Source: an uncultured Oceanospirillaceae bacterium (GTDB taxonomy: Bacteria; Pseudomonadota; Gammaproteobacteria; Pseudomonadales; Balneatricaceae). Taken from it: 64,000 bases of DNA. This document shows positions 32,844 to 41,260 of this stretch, in pieces. Below the pieces are notes generated by a model that ran no database searches, was not told the DNA's origin, and saw only the letters and a program-made list of their open reading frames with translations. How positions within the stretch are numbered: the stretch's first letter is position 1; every line of letters starts with the position of its first letter. The DNA lies in contig CAKZPE010000020.1 in the NCBI GenBank assembly GCA_937138495.1, forward strand, positions 22,112 to 86,111. Reading direction: 5' to 3'. A program made the translations under genes and the position numbers.

Positions 32844-33761
32844 ATGGCGATTGATCTGCGCAAATTACCGCCGCTTAAGGCGCTGAAAGGTTTTGAGGCG
32901 GCTGCGCGGCTGCATAGTATCCGTGGCGCAGCAGATGAGCTGAACCTGACCCATCCTGCGATCAGCCATCAGATTCATACGCTGGAAGATGATCTTGGGG
33001 TGAAGCTGTTCGCCCGGCAGGGACGTAATGTGGTGCTGACGGCTGCGGGGGAAGCATTTTATCCCGGTGTACGGGCCGCACTTGAGCTGTTAATCAGCAC
33101 TGCTGAGACCGTTAAAGAGCAGAGTGCGAATCCTGCATTGCGTTTACAGGCGTATATCACCCTTTCAATTCGCTGGCTGGCCAGCCGGCTGAGTGATTTC
33201 CGCAATCAGTATCCTGAGATTGAAATCCACCTGCAGGCAAATAATTCCGCCTGGGAGTTTGATGAGGCCAACGCGGATATCGGCCTGATATACAGCCGGA
33301 CTCAGATGCCCGCACATTTACACTGGATAGAGCTGTTTCCTTCTAAGGTATATCCCGTATGTTCCCCCGGTTTACTTAACAATGCTGACACGCCTCTGGC
33401 GGTAGAGCAGCTGGAAAATTATCCTTTACTGACGGTTTCGACCGAGAAGGGGTACTGGGGCTGGGAAGCGTGGTTTAAAACACTGGGGGCTGCTAATCAG
33501 ATGCGGCAGAGCCCGCTTGTGGTGGATACCCTGGCCGTCGCGCTGGAAATGGCGGTTGCCGGTCAGGGAATCGCGCTGGTGAATGGCCCGGTTGCTGAAG
33601 ATGATCTGACGGCGGGGCGGCTTATTCGTCCGGTGACAGAATTTACCGCCGGAAACGGCGAATGGGGCATTGCGGTCCCGAAAGCTTTATTGAATGATAC
33701 CCGGGTGCTGACCTTTATTGACTGGCTGCGGGTACAGGCTGGCGGCGCAACAGACAAGTGA
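32844..33761 (+). CDS. LysR family regulator (GcvA-like)
   Basis: 305-residue LysR protein: winged helix at about residues 10-65 (LKALKGFEAAARLHSIRGAA and LNLTHPAISHQIHTLEDDLG, then VKLFARQGR) and a C-terminal ligand domain. The GcvA-type N-terminus (LPPLKALKGFEAAAR) is clear. It is divergent from the beta-hydroxyacid dehydrogenase/ALDH genes and in line with the PLP enzyme 37 bases downstream. It could therefore control both sides of the catabolic cluster. The inducer is not known. Confidence 0.85.
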   Translation: MAIDLRKLPPLKALKGFEAAARLHSIRGAADELNLTHPAISHQIHTLEDDLGVKLFARQGRNVVLTAAGEAFYPGVRAALELLISTAETVKEQSANPALRLQAYITLSIRWLASRLSDFRNQYPEIEIHLQANNSAWEFDEANADIGLIYSRTQMPAHLHWIELFPSKVYPVCSPGLLNNADTPLAVEQLENYPLLTVSTEKGYWGWEAWFKTLGAANQMRQSPLVVDTLAVALEMAVAGQGIALVNGPVAEDDLTAGRLIRPVTEFTAGNGEWGIAVPKALLNDTRVLTFIDWLRVQAGGATDK

Positions 33762-33798
33762 CATTTTAATTTTTCCGGATTACCGGCAAGGAACATAC

Positions 33799-34941
33799 AT
33801 GGAACAGCAGGATAAGGTTGAAACGATACTGGCGCAGGCCGGTCATTATCTGGATAAAACTACCGGTGCGGTTGTACCGCCGATCCAGCCGTCAACGACG
33901 TTCGCCCGTGATGAGAGCGGAGAGTTGTATGACAGTAGCCGTATTTATGCCCGTGACCAGAGCGTCAATGCTGAGATGGCTGAGGCGCTGCTGTGTACGC
34001 TGGAAAAAGGCGCTGCCTGTAAATTGTTTGCATCCGGTATGGCAGCGGCAACAGCACTGGTTCAGACCTTGCGCCCCGGTGACCGTATCGTTGCGCCGAA
34101 GGTGATGTACTGGTCATTACGGGGCTGGCTGATTACCTTTTGTGAAGACTGGGGCATTCAGCTGGATTTCTATGATGCCGGGGATATGGAGAATCTGGCA
34201 CAGGTGATTCAGGCGGCTCCGGTACAGCTGGTCTGGGCGGAGACGCCGGCAAATCCGACCTGGGAAGTGGTCGACATTGCCCGCGCGGCTGAGCTTGCTC
34301 ACCAGGCCGGTGCGCAACTGGTGGTGGATTCCACTGTGGCAACGCCGTTACTGACCCAGCCGATTTCGCTGGGTGCTGACTATGTCTTTCATTCAGCCAC
34401 TAAGTATATCAATGGCCACAGTGATGTGGTGGCCGGTGCGCTGATCTGTGCCCGTGAAGATGAGCGTTGGCAGAAAGCGGCGCTGATTCGCGCGCAGCAT
34501 GGCGGAATTTTAGGCCCCTTTGAAAGCTGGCTGCTGCTGCGCGGTATGCGCACCATGCATGTCCGGGTGCAGCGGGCCTGTGAAAATGCGATGGCGTTTG
34601 CCCGGCATTTTGAAGGGTATCCCGGCGTAAAGGCTGTGATGTATCCCGGCCTGGAAAGCCATCCGCAATACCGTGTTGCTGCCGCGCAGATGAAGGGCGG
34701 TTTCAGCGGTATGTTGTCGGTCCGTTTTGAGGGCGGCCGTGAAAATACCGCACGTATTATGGGACGTTTACGGCACTTTGTACGTGCCACGTCGCTTGGC
34801 GGTGTAGAAAGTCTGGTAGAACACCGTGCCCTGATCGAAGGGGAAACCAGTCCGGTGCCGGATGATTTATTACGGTTTTCTCTCGGCATTGAAAATATCG
34901 ATGATCTTATTGCTGATCTTGAACAGGCTATTGATGCTTAA
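33799..34941 (+). CDS. Cys/Met-metabolism PLP-dependent enzyme (cystathionine gamma-synthase-like)
   Basis: 380-residue fold-type I PLP enzyme. The PLP Lys is Lys202 in SATKYINGHSDVVAG, with DYVFH before it and VVDSTVATPLL carrying the ring-binding Asp. FASGMAAATALV binds phosphate. The usual YSRxxNPT signature is changed to YARDQSVNAE, keeping Tyr and Arg but losing Asn-Pro-Thr, so this is a divergent subgroup. Elimination or replacement at the beta or gamma carbon of an amino acid is the likely reaction; the substrate is open. AAGGAA lies 5 bases before the ATG at 33799; upstream in-frame codons overlap the LysR gene. Probably co-transcribed with LysR. Confidence 0.84.
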   Translation: MEQQDKVETILAQAGHYLDKTTGAVVPPIQPSTTFARDESGELYDSSRIYARDQSVNAEMAEALLCTLEKGAACKLFASGMAAATALVQTLRPGDRIVAPKVMYWSLRGWLITFCEDWGIQLDFYDAGDMENLAQVIQAAPVQLVWAETPANPTWEVVDIARAAELAHQAGAQLVVDSTVATPLLTQPISLGADYVFHSATKYINGHSDVVAGALICAREDERWQKAALIRAQHGGILGPFESWLLLRGMRTMHVRVQRACENAMAFARHFEGYPGVKAVMYPGLESHPQYRVAAAQMKGGFSGMLSVRFEGGRENTARIMGRLRHFVRATSLGGVESLVEHRALIEGETSPVPDDLLRFSLGIENIDDLIADLEQAIDA

Positions 34942-35406
34942 TCAATTGATTTTTATGCGTTAATTTATTTGAGTTGCCTGTATTTTAACGACATAGGCAC
35001 GTCGTAAATGTGTTAAACGATGGCGATTTTCAACGTGTTTATGGCGATTCTGAACAATCTTCTGGCGTACCGCTTTGCTACCGTGATTTTCGGCGCATTT
35101 GCTGAATTTGCTATTTCGCTGTGATGAGAAGCATATTTTTTGTTTTTCGTCACCGGCGGGTAGTTGTTCAATTGTTCATTTGAACAGGTGTGATCCGTTA
35201 GCGGTATGCATTATCGGGCGGTTACGCAGCCGGACGCTGTTACTTTTCGTAAGGGAGGTATCAGCCGTCTGCCTAAGGGTCCGTTACCGGCACTGGCCGG
35301 ATACCGCGTGGATCACTTTACATTACCTGGCCTGTAAGGATATGTCGCTTTCTGCAAAGGAGGTTGCCCGGTGATGTTTCTACAATAATTATAAAAAGGA
35401 TGCATG
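34942..35406. other. Non-coding leader region of the BCCT transporter
   Basis: 465 bases with no convincing gene. It contains a TGTTCA-TT-TGAACA palindrome at 35173-35186 and a very strong AAAGGAGG site at 35356-35363, followed at 35374 by ATG-TTT-CTA-CAA-TAA, a four-codon frame. A 91-codon frame at 35099-35374 has no ribosome binding site and atypical composition, and is not called. Confidence 0.45.
35173..35186. promoter_or_regulatory. Palindromic operator candidate upstream of the BCCT gene
   Basis: TGTTCATTTGAACA has perfect 6-base arms and is preceded at 35164-35171 by TTGTTCAA, a partial second copy. Position about 220 bases before the BCCT start. It looks like a TetR- or LysR-type site, but no protein can be assigned. 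Confidence 0.4.
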
Positions 35407-37140
35407 ATGTATAACGATGAAGAGTTAGACCGACTCATAGAGAAGCGGGGCATTCTCAAGGGCCTCAATTCTACGCTCGGCATCACGGCCATTGTGATGG
35501 TCGGGGTGTTTATTCTTTACACTGTGTTACTTGGCAAGGCTGCAAGTGAACAGTTTCTCGGCCTGAAAGCATGGATTGAACAGACTTTAGGCTGGTATTA
35601 CATTGCAGTGATGCTGATGGCATTTGTTGCCTGTGCGTATGTAATGTTTTCAAAGGTTGGCCAGATTCGTCTGGGGCAAGACGGTGACCGTCCGGAATTT
35701 ACCAATTTTGCATGGTTCTCCATGTTATTTGGCTGTGGTACCGGCGCGGGTATGCTGTTCTTCTCTATGTCTGAGCCGCTGATTCATTTTGCCAGTGGCT
35801 GGAGTGGCGGTAACCCGTTTCTCAGTTCTGAAGTTAAGGCCGCTGTAGCGACTTTCTTTGAAGCGAAGCAGACAGCCCTGAATGCCGGCCTGATGCCGGG
35901 TGATGAAGGTTTCCCGGTTCCTAATGATCTGGTGGCTGATGCCGTTGCCGGCGGTCTGAAACTGACTATTTTCCACTGGGGTACCGTTGCCTGGGGCATG
36001 TACGCGATTGTGGGCCTGTCACTGGCGTATTTCGCTTTCCGTAAAGGTTTACCGCTGTCTATGCGCTCTTCGCTGTATCCGCTGATCGGTGACAAGATCT
36101 ACGGTCCGATTGGCCACACTGTCGATATTCTGGCGGTATTCGGTACTATCTTCGGCATCGCAACGACGCTGGGCTTAGGGGTTGAGCAGATAGGTTCCGG
36201 TCTGGTGTCCCTGGGCGTACTGGAAGAGAAGTCTCAGACGGTTACTGTTGTGTCTATTTTGCTGATCACTGTTATCGCAACTTTTTCTGCGACTACTGGT
36301 GTGGCAAAGGGCATTAAGGTTCTGTCTGAGCTGAATACCTGGATTTGTATTGTCATTCTGGCGTACTTCCTGGTGGCCAGTAATGCGAACTATCTGATCG
36401 CCAGCACACTGACCGGTCTGGGTGAGTATGTGTCTGAAGCGATTCAGATGACACTGTGGACGGCCCGTAGCCCTGAAGAACGTACATGGCAGGGTGGCTG
36501 GACTATTTTCTACTGGGGCTGGTGGATTGCCTGGGCTGCGTTTGTCGGTATGTTCATTGCGCGTATTTCCCGTGGCCGTACTGTTCGTGAGTTTGTCGTA
36601 GGCGTGATGCTGGTGCCTTCTATGGTTGCGGTGTTGTGGTTCGGCATTATCGGTTCTGCAGGTATCTATGAAGGTATCTACGGCGCTGATATGAGTATCT
36701 ATAATACGGCGGTTAATAACTGGGATTATGCCGGTACGCTGTATGCTGCATTCGATGTGGTAACGCCGGGTGCGATTGCGACGGTTGCCAAGCTGGCAGC
36801 GCTGGTTGTGGTGGTTGTGTTCTTCGTCACCTCTGCTGACTCCGGTACGCTGGTACTGGGTCGTCTGCTGTCATTCGGCCGCCGTCCGCCGGTTCAGCAA
36901 CGTATTATCTGGGGGATGCTGCTGGGTGCAGTAACACTGATGATCCTGTTACTGGGGGGTAAGGAAGCGCTGAAAGCGTTGCAGGCGGCCTCAATTGCCG
37001 GTGCCTTGCCGTTCACCTTTGTAATCATTGCGATGACCATTGGCTTGCTGAAGTCACTGCGTGAAGAAAGCAGTGATATGGTTCAGGATGAAGAGCAGAT
37101 TCGCGAGATGATCAACAAGGAAATTTCTGATATGTCCTAG
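35407..37140 (+). CDS. BCCT family transporter (betaine/carnitine/choline type)
   Basis: 577-residue secondary carrier with 12 expected membrane segments: the GCGTGAGMLFFSMSEPLIHF region (substrate and sodium contact), LTIFHWGTVAWGMYAI, the WWIAWAAFVGMFIARISRGR stretch, REFVVGVML and VFFVTSADSGTLVLG. BCCT carriers take up quaternary ammonium compounds or, in marine bacteria, DMSP and taurine. The C-terminal acidic tail could sense osmolarity. Two ATGs (35404, 35407) follow AAGGA; 35407 has the better spacing of 6. Downstream of the PLP enzyme and probably part of the same catabolic locus, with its own leader. Confidence 0.88.
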   Translation: MYNDEELDRLIEKRGILKGLNSTLGITAIVMVGVFILYTVLLGKAASEQFLGLKAWIEQTLGWYYIAVMLMAFVACAYVMFSKVGQIRLGQDGDRPEFTNFAWFSMLFGCGTGAGMLFFSMSEPLIHFASGWSGGNPFLSSEVKAAVATFFEAKQTALNAGLMPGDEGFPVPNDLVADAVAGGLKLTIFHWGTVAWGMYAIVGLSLAYFAFRKGLPLSMRSSLYPLIGDKIYGPIGHTVDILAVFGTIFGIATTLGLGVEQIGSGLVSLGVLEEKSQTVTVVSILLITVIATFSATTGVAKGIKVLSELNTWICIVILAYFLVASNANYLIASTLTGLGEYVSEAIQMTLWTARSPEERTWQGGWTIFYWGWWIAWAAFVGMFIARISRGRTVREFVVGVMLVPSMVAVLWFGIIGSAGIYEGIYGADMSIYNTAVNNWDYAGTLYAAFDVVTPGAIATVAKLAALVVVVVFFVTSADSGTLVLGRLLSFGRRPPVQQRIIWGMLLGAVTLMILLLGGKEALKALQAASIAGALPFTFVIIAMTIGLLKSLREESSDMVQDEEQIREMINKEISDMS

Positions 37141-37170
37141 GCTTTCCTGCCAGGTTCATGACAGAAACAA

Positions 37171-37204
37171 AAAAGCCGGTATCGAAAAGATACCGGCTTT
37201 TTTT
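37171..37204. terminator. Bidirectional terminator between BCCT and pyrC'
   Basis: AAAAGCCGGTATC and GATACCGGC plus seven T around GAAAA. Strong stem, A run in front and T run behind; serves both convergent genes. Confidence 0.88.
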
Positions 37205-37222
37205 ATGGGCTGTGAAAGCTGT

Positions 37223-38509
37223 TTAGCCAAGCTGGAAAACGACTTTACCTTCCAGCAGGGTGTGGCTGACCTGACCTTTCAGGGTATGGCCCATGAACGG
37301 GGTGTTCTGGCCGGCTGAGTGACAGGTTTCCGGTGTCAGTGACCATTCTGCCTGTGGATCAAAGATACACAGGTCTGCTGGCAGGCCTTCGGCGATCTGA
37401 CCGCTTTCAATGCCAAGTACTCTGGCCGGGCCGCAGGTAAGCTTAGACAGCATCTGTGAGAGACTGATCAGTTCTTGCTCGACCAGAATCAGTGACAGTG
37501 ACAGCAGGGTTTCCAGACCGGTCATACCCGGTTCGGTTGCTGCAAACGGCGCTTGCTTGGCGGCTGTTTCATGTGGCTGATGATCGGAGCAGATGGCCTG
37601 GAAACCGTCGCTGAGCAGTGCCTGACGCAGACCTGCCCGGTCCAGCTGGCTGCGCAGTGGCGGAATCAGGTGGAAGTTCGGATCGAAGCCGTTGACGTTT
37701 TCATCGGTTAACAGCAGGTTCTGAATGGCGATGTCGGCGGTAACCTGCAAACCACGGTCACGGGCGTCCATAACCATTTTCACAGATCGCTCGCAGGACA
37801 GTTGGCCGAAGTGTGCACGGACACCGGTCTGTTCGATCAGTAGCAGGCAGCGGGCCACTTCGATGGTTTCCGCGGTTTCCGGAATGCCGTTCAGACCTAA
37901 ACGTGTGCAGGTGGTGTCTTCATGCATGGCGCCGCCTTCAGACAGGCCAGCGTCTTCTGCCTGAAAGATAACCAGCAGATCGTGGGTCGCGGCGTATTCC
38001 AGACAGCGGGTCAGCACCAGTGAGTTTTTTACCGGCAGGCGCATATTGGTAAACGCGATGCAGCCGGCCTGGCTGAGGCCATGCATCGGGCTCAGCTGTT
38101 CACCGGCCAGTCCCTGAGTCAGCGCGCCCATTGGCAGAATGCGTGCGCTGCCGGCTTCCCGGGCGCGGTCCTGAATCAGGTCAACCACGGCGGTGGTATC
38201 TGCGATAGGCTTGCTGTTCGGTGGCGTGCACAGGGTGGTGATACCACCGGCGGCAGCGGCCGCTGTTTCGGTGCTGATATTGCCTTTGCGGGTGTAGCCC
38301 GGTTCACGGACGTGGGCGCACAGATCGATCAGCCCCGGGCTGACGACCTGATTACTGGCGTCGATGGTCTGGTCGGCTGTGAAGCCTGCCGGCGCATTTC
38401 CGATGGCGGCAATTTTACCGGCGCTGATGTACAGATCGGTTACCTGGTCAAACTGGCTGGCCGGATCAATGACACGGCCTCCCTGAATTTTGATATTCAT
38501 GTTTTTCAT
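37223..38509 (-). CDS. pyrC': Non-catalytic dihydroorotase-like subunit of aspartate carbamoyltransferase
   Basis: 428-residue protein with the dihydroorotase fold but without its metal site. The usual HxH of the first strand is CAH (LIDLCAHVREPG), the next ligand region reads QAED instead of HAED, the HVCH-type motif is HFGQLS, and the PHH motif is IQN. Only the SDHQPH region near residue 305 looks normal. This is the Pseudomonas PyrC' situation, where an inactive homologue is needed to assemble class A aspartate carbamoyltransferase with PyrB. The gene follows pyrB after 6 bases. A working dihydroorotase must be encoded elsewhere in the genome. Confidence 0.85.
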   Translation of the reverse strand: MKNMNIKIQGGRVIDPASQFDQVTDLYISAGKIAAIGNAPAGFTADQTIDASNQVVSPGLIDLCAHVREPGYTRKGNISTETAAAAAGGITTLCTPPNSKPIADTTAVVDLIQDRAREAGSARILPMGALTQGLAGEQLSPMHGLSQAGCIAFTNMRLPVKNSLVLTRCLEYAATHDLLVIFQAEDAGLSEGGAMHEDTTCTRLGLNGIPETAETIEVARCLLLIEQTGVRAHFGQLSCERSVKMVMDARDRGLQVTADIAIQNLLLTDENVNGFDPNFHLIPPLRSQLDRAGLRQALLSDGFQAICSDHQPHETAAKQAPFAATEPGMTGLETLLSLSLILVEQELISLSQMLSKLTCGPARVLGIESGQIAEGLPADLCIFDPQAEWSLTPETCHSAGQNTPFMGHTLKGQVSHTLLEGKVVFQLG

Positions 38510-38515
38510 TCCCGC

Positions 38516-39532
38516 TTATTCTGTACGGCTGGCGTGCTGTTCAGCCCGGCGTGCTGCTTCGGTGGTCTGGCCGCTCATGGACATAGACATGACGGCCATC
38601 CGTACCGCGATCCCGTTAGTGACCTGATTGAGAATCAGGGAACGGGGGCCGTCGGCAACCGCGGATTCAATTTCCACACCGCGGTTAATCGGGCCGGGGT
38701 GCATCACAATGGCGTCCGGGTGGGCATGTTTCAGTTTGTCTTCGCTGAGGCCGTAAAGCTTGTAGAATTCGGCTTCGCTTGGCAGCAGGGCGCTGAGCAT
38801 GCGCTCGCGTTGCAGCCGGAGCATCATGACGACATCGACATCTTTCAGGCCTTGCTTCATGTCGGTATAGACCTGTACACCGAGGGCTTCGATATGACGT
38901 GGCAATAATGTATGCGGGGCAATGACCCGCACTTCAGCAGCGCCAAGAGTACGCAGGGCGTGTATCTGGGAGCGGGCAACCCGGGAGTGCAGTATGTCAC
39001 CGACAATGGCGACCTTCAGCGGGCTGAAATCTCCTTTGTGCTGACGGATGGTCAGCATGTCCAGCATTGCCTGAGTTGGGTGGGCATGGCGGCCATCACC
39101 GGCGTTAATCACTGCTACATCAGGGGTGACGTTTTGCGCGATATAGTGCTGTGCCCCGCTGTCTGAATGCCGAACGACGAACATGTCGGAGTGCATGGCT
39201 TCCATGGTCATCAGGGTATCTTTGAGGGTTTCGCCTTTTGCTGTAGAGGAGGTGCTGATGTTCAGGTTCAGGACGTCAGCTGACAGGCGCTTGGCGGCCA
39301 GCTCAAAGGTGCTGGCAGTCCGGGTGCTGGCTTCGAAAAACAGGTTAACGACGGTTTTACCCCGCAGCAGAGGGACTTTCTTCACCTGCTGGGCACTCAT
39401 GTCGACGAAAGAGTCAGCGGTGTCGAGGATTTCACTGAGCAGTTCACGGCTCAGACCTTCGGTGGTCAGAAAGTGTTTCAGCTGACCTTCGCTGTTGAGC
39501 TGTATTAGGTTTGGATCTTGTTGTTCAAACAT
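38516..39532 (-). CDS. pyrB: Aspartate carbamoyltransferase catalytic subunit
   Basis: Joins carbamoyl phosphate and aspartate, the committed step of pyrimidine synthesis. 338 residues: [19 protein letters not shown] (the STRT carbamoyl-phosphate loop), [10 protein letters not shown], and the Arg-containing LRLQRERM followed by [12 protein letters not shown]. The N-terminal extension and partnership with pyrC' fit the class A enzyme of pseudomonads. The start at 39532 is preferred to 39571 because it matches the usual N-terminus and has GGAA upstream. Confidence 0.93.
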   Translation of the reverse strand: MFEQQDPNLIQLNSEGQLKHFLTTEGLSRELLSEILDTADSFVDMSAQQVKKVPLLRGKTVVNLFFEASTRTASTFELAAKRLSADVLNLNISTSSTAKGETLKDTLMTMEAMHSDMFVVRHSDSGAQHYIAQNVTPDVAVINAGDGRHAHPTQAMLDMLTIRQHKGDFSPLKVAIVGDILHSRVARSQIHALRTLGAAEVRVIAPHTLLPRHIEALGVQVYTDMKQGLKDVDVVMMLRLQRERMLSALLPSEAEFYKLYGLSEDKLKHAHPDAIVMHPGPINRGVEIESAVADGPRSLILNQVTNGIAVRMAVMSMSMSGQTTEAARRAEQHASRTE

Positions 39533-39560
39533 GTTGGGATTCCGCAGTGTTTGCCAGGAT

Positions 39561-40073
39561 TCAGTCGGCACGTTTGCTGATTTCGATGGATAAAGGTTCC
39601 GGTCCGGTAAGCTTTACCCGCTCATCGGCTGCCAGCAGCATTACGTCGCCGACTACATCTGCCTGGATGGGCAGTTCGCGACGGTTCAGGTCGATCAGGG
39701 CGGCCAGGGTAATTGATGCCGGTCGGCCATAATCGAAAATTTCATTCATCGCCGCCCGCACGGTACGTCCGCTCATGAGAACATCATCTACCAGGATGAT
39801 GTGCCTGCCTTCTGTGGCGGTGGGCAGTATAGACGGCTGTACCTTCGGATGCAGACCGACCCGGGTGAAGTCATCCCGGTAGAAGGCTATATCCAGAACC
39901 CCCATGGGGCTTTTCAGTTCAAGGTTTTTTTGCAGCGCTTCTGCGATCCAGACACCACCGGTACGGATGCCAATGATCATCGGGTTGTCGATCTCTCTGG
40001 CTTTCAGATAGTTTTGCAGTTCGAGGGTCATTTTTTCTAATAACGCGTCGACCTTAATTACGCCCGATACCAT
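39561..40073 (-). CDS. pyrR: PyrR bifunctional regulator/uracil phosphoribosyltransferase
   Basis: 170-residue PRTase-fold protein: the PRPP loop [17 protein letters not shown] and [12 protein letters not shown]. In Bacillus PyrR binds pyr mRNA; in pseudomonads it acts at transcription level. Its ATG has GGAGG 6 bases upstream and overlaps the ruvX gene by 20 bases. I looked for an attenuator between pyrR and pyrB and saw none, so its mode here is open. Confidence 0.9.
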   Translation of the reverse strand: MVSGVIKVDALLEKMTLELQNYLKAREIDNPMIIGIRTGGVWIAEALQKNLELKSPMGVLDIAFYRDDFTRVGLHPKVQPSILPTATEGRHIILVDDVLMSGRTVRAAMNEIFDYGRPASITLAALIDLNRRELPIQADVVGDVMLLAADERVKLTGPEPLSIEISKRAD

Positions 40074-40530
40074 AGAGGTCCTCCAGTCGGGTTTCGCTGG
40101 TGATACGGGTGTCGCTCGCCAGCCAGTCTTCCAGAATCAGTTGGGCGGCGATGCCGTCCACAGAGTTTTGTTTGAAATTATTGCTGCCGCCACGGGATAC
40201 ACTGATGCGTTTGGCTTCATCTGAGGTGAGCCGTTCATCCATAAGGTAACAGGGGAGTTTGCTGCGCTCTTTGAGCCTGTTGGCAAACTTACGGGCGCGG
40301 CGGGCCATATCGCTGATGGTTGCATCCATATTCAGGGGAATGCCAACGACCAGCGCGGTAGGCTGCCATTCAGCAATTAACTGATCAAATATTTGCCAGT
40401 CGGGAATACCGTCACGGGCGGCAACCGGCTCAAGTGGCGCGGCGGTGCCTGTCAGGCTCTGGCCAACAGCCACACCGATGCGGCTGGTACCAAAATCAAA
40501 TCCCAGAACGGTTTGGGTTGTTTCGCTCAT
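40054..40530 (-). CDS. ruvX: Holliday junction resolvase RuvX (YqgF)
   Basis: 158-residue RNase H-like nuclease: the GFDFGTSRIGVAVG start carries the first catalytic Asp, LVVGIPLNMDAT and MDERLTSDEA carry the Glu, and DGIAAQLILEDWL the last Asp. It acts on branched DNA and probably in pre-16S rRNA 5' maturation. Between yqgE and pyrR as in Pseudomonas; close spacing suggests one transcript. Confidence 0.9.
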   Translation of the reverse strand: MSETTQTVLGFDFGTSRIGVAVGQSLTGTAAPLEPVAARDGIPDWQIFDQLIAEWQPTALVVGIPLNMDATISDMARRARKFANRLKERSKLPCYLMDERLTSDEAKRISVSRGGSNNFKQNSVDGIAAQLILEDWLASDTRITSETRLEDLYGIGRN

Positions 40531-40548
40531 GAATACTTCTTATGAAAT

Positions 40549-41148
40549 TTATGCGTGGCCGCTTTGGGCCGTCATAAGATCCAGATTAACGCCGAGACTT
40601 GCTGCAGCGGCATGTAACCGCTGCTCGGCAGGCATGTGGAATAGTATATCTAAATTTGCGGGGCAACTTAACCAGGCATTCTGACGGATTTCGTCTTCAA
40701 GCTGTCCGGCCCCCCAGCCTGCATAGCCTAATGCAATCAGGCTGGGCAGCTGTTCTTTTCTGTTGGCCAGATCTTCGAGAATATCCAGTGAGCTGGTAAT
40801 GCTGACGCTTTCGCTGACATCGTAGGAGGATGACCATTCCCGGTCGCCGGTCAGGTGCAGGACAAAGCCTTTGTCGGTCTGCACAGGGCCACCGGCGAAG
40901 ACCGGCTGATCGCTGGCTTCATGGTCGGCATCAATTTCCAGATGGCTCAGGAGTGCCTGGAAACTCAGGTCCAGCGGGCGGTTAATGATGATGCCCATGG
41001 CACCGTGTTCATTGTGATCGCAAATGTAGGTGAGGCTCTGGGCAAAGTTTCCGTCATGCATATGCGGCATAGAGATCAGAAAGTGGTCACGCAGGCACAT
41101 TGTATCCTGCTGATTGCCGGGTGCTTCGGAGTCAGTCGGTAAGGACAT
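40549..41148 (-). CDS. yqgE: YqgE/AlgH family protein (DUF179)
   Basis: 199-residue protein: LRDHFLISMPHMHDGNFAQ, HNEHGAMGIIINRPLDLSF, GGPVQTDKGFVLH and the LGYAGWGAGQLEDEI block, all typical. Function unproven. Always beside ruvX in this part of the bacteria. AGGAGC lies 8 bases before the ATG. Confidence 0.9.
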   Translation of the reverse strand: MSLPTDSEAPGNQQDTMCLRDHFLISMPHMHDGNFAQSLTYICDHNEHGAMGIIINRPLDLSFQALLSHLEIDADHEASDQPVFAGGPVQTDKGFVLHLTGDREWSSSYDVSESVSITSSLDILEDLANRKEQLPSLIALGYAGWGAGQLEDEIRQNAWLSCPANLDILFHMPAEQRLHAAAASLGVNLDLMTAQSGHA

Positions 41149-41260
41149 AATGGGGGCTCCTTTTTGGCAGCTGCGTCTGGCTGATGCAAAAACAGCCGTG
41201 CTTAATCAAGCGGGTGGGTTCCCGGCACAGTGGTCATTTGTTATGACCTTAGTACTAGGA

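Noticed and set aside
35099..35374. 91-codon open frame before the BCCT gene
   Set aside because: Weak start, no ribosome binding site and Cys/Arg-rich composition typical of a chance frame.
39533..40053. PyrR-type RNA attenuator before pyrB
   Set aside because: The pyrR-pyrB gap is only 28 bases and no terminator/antiterminator pair is visible.
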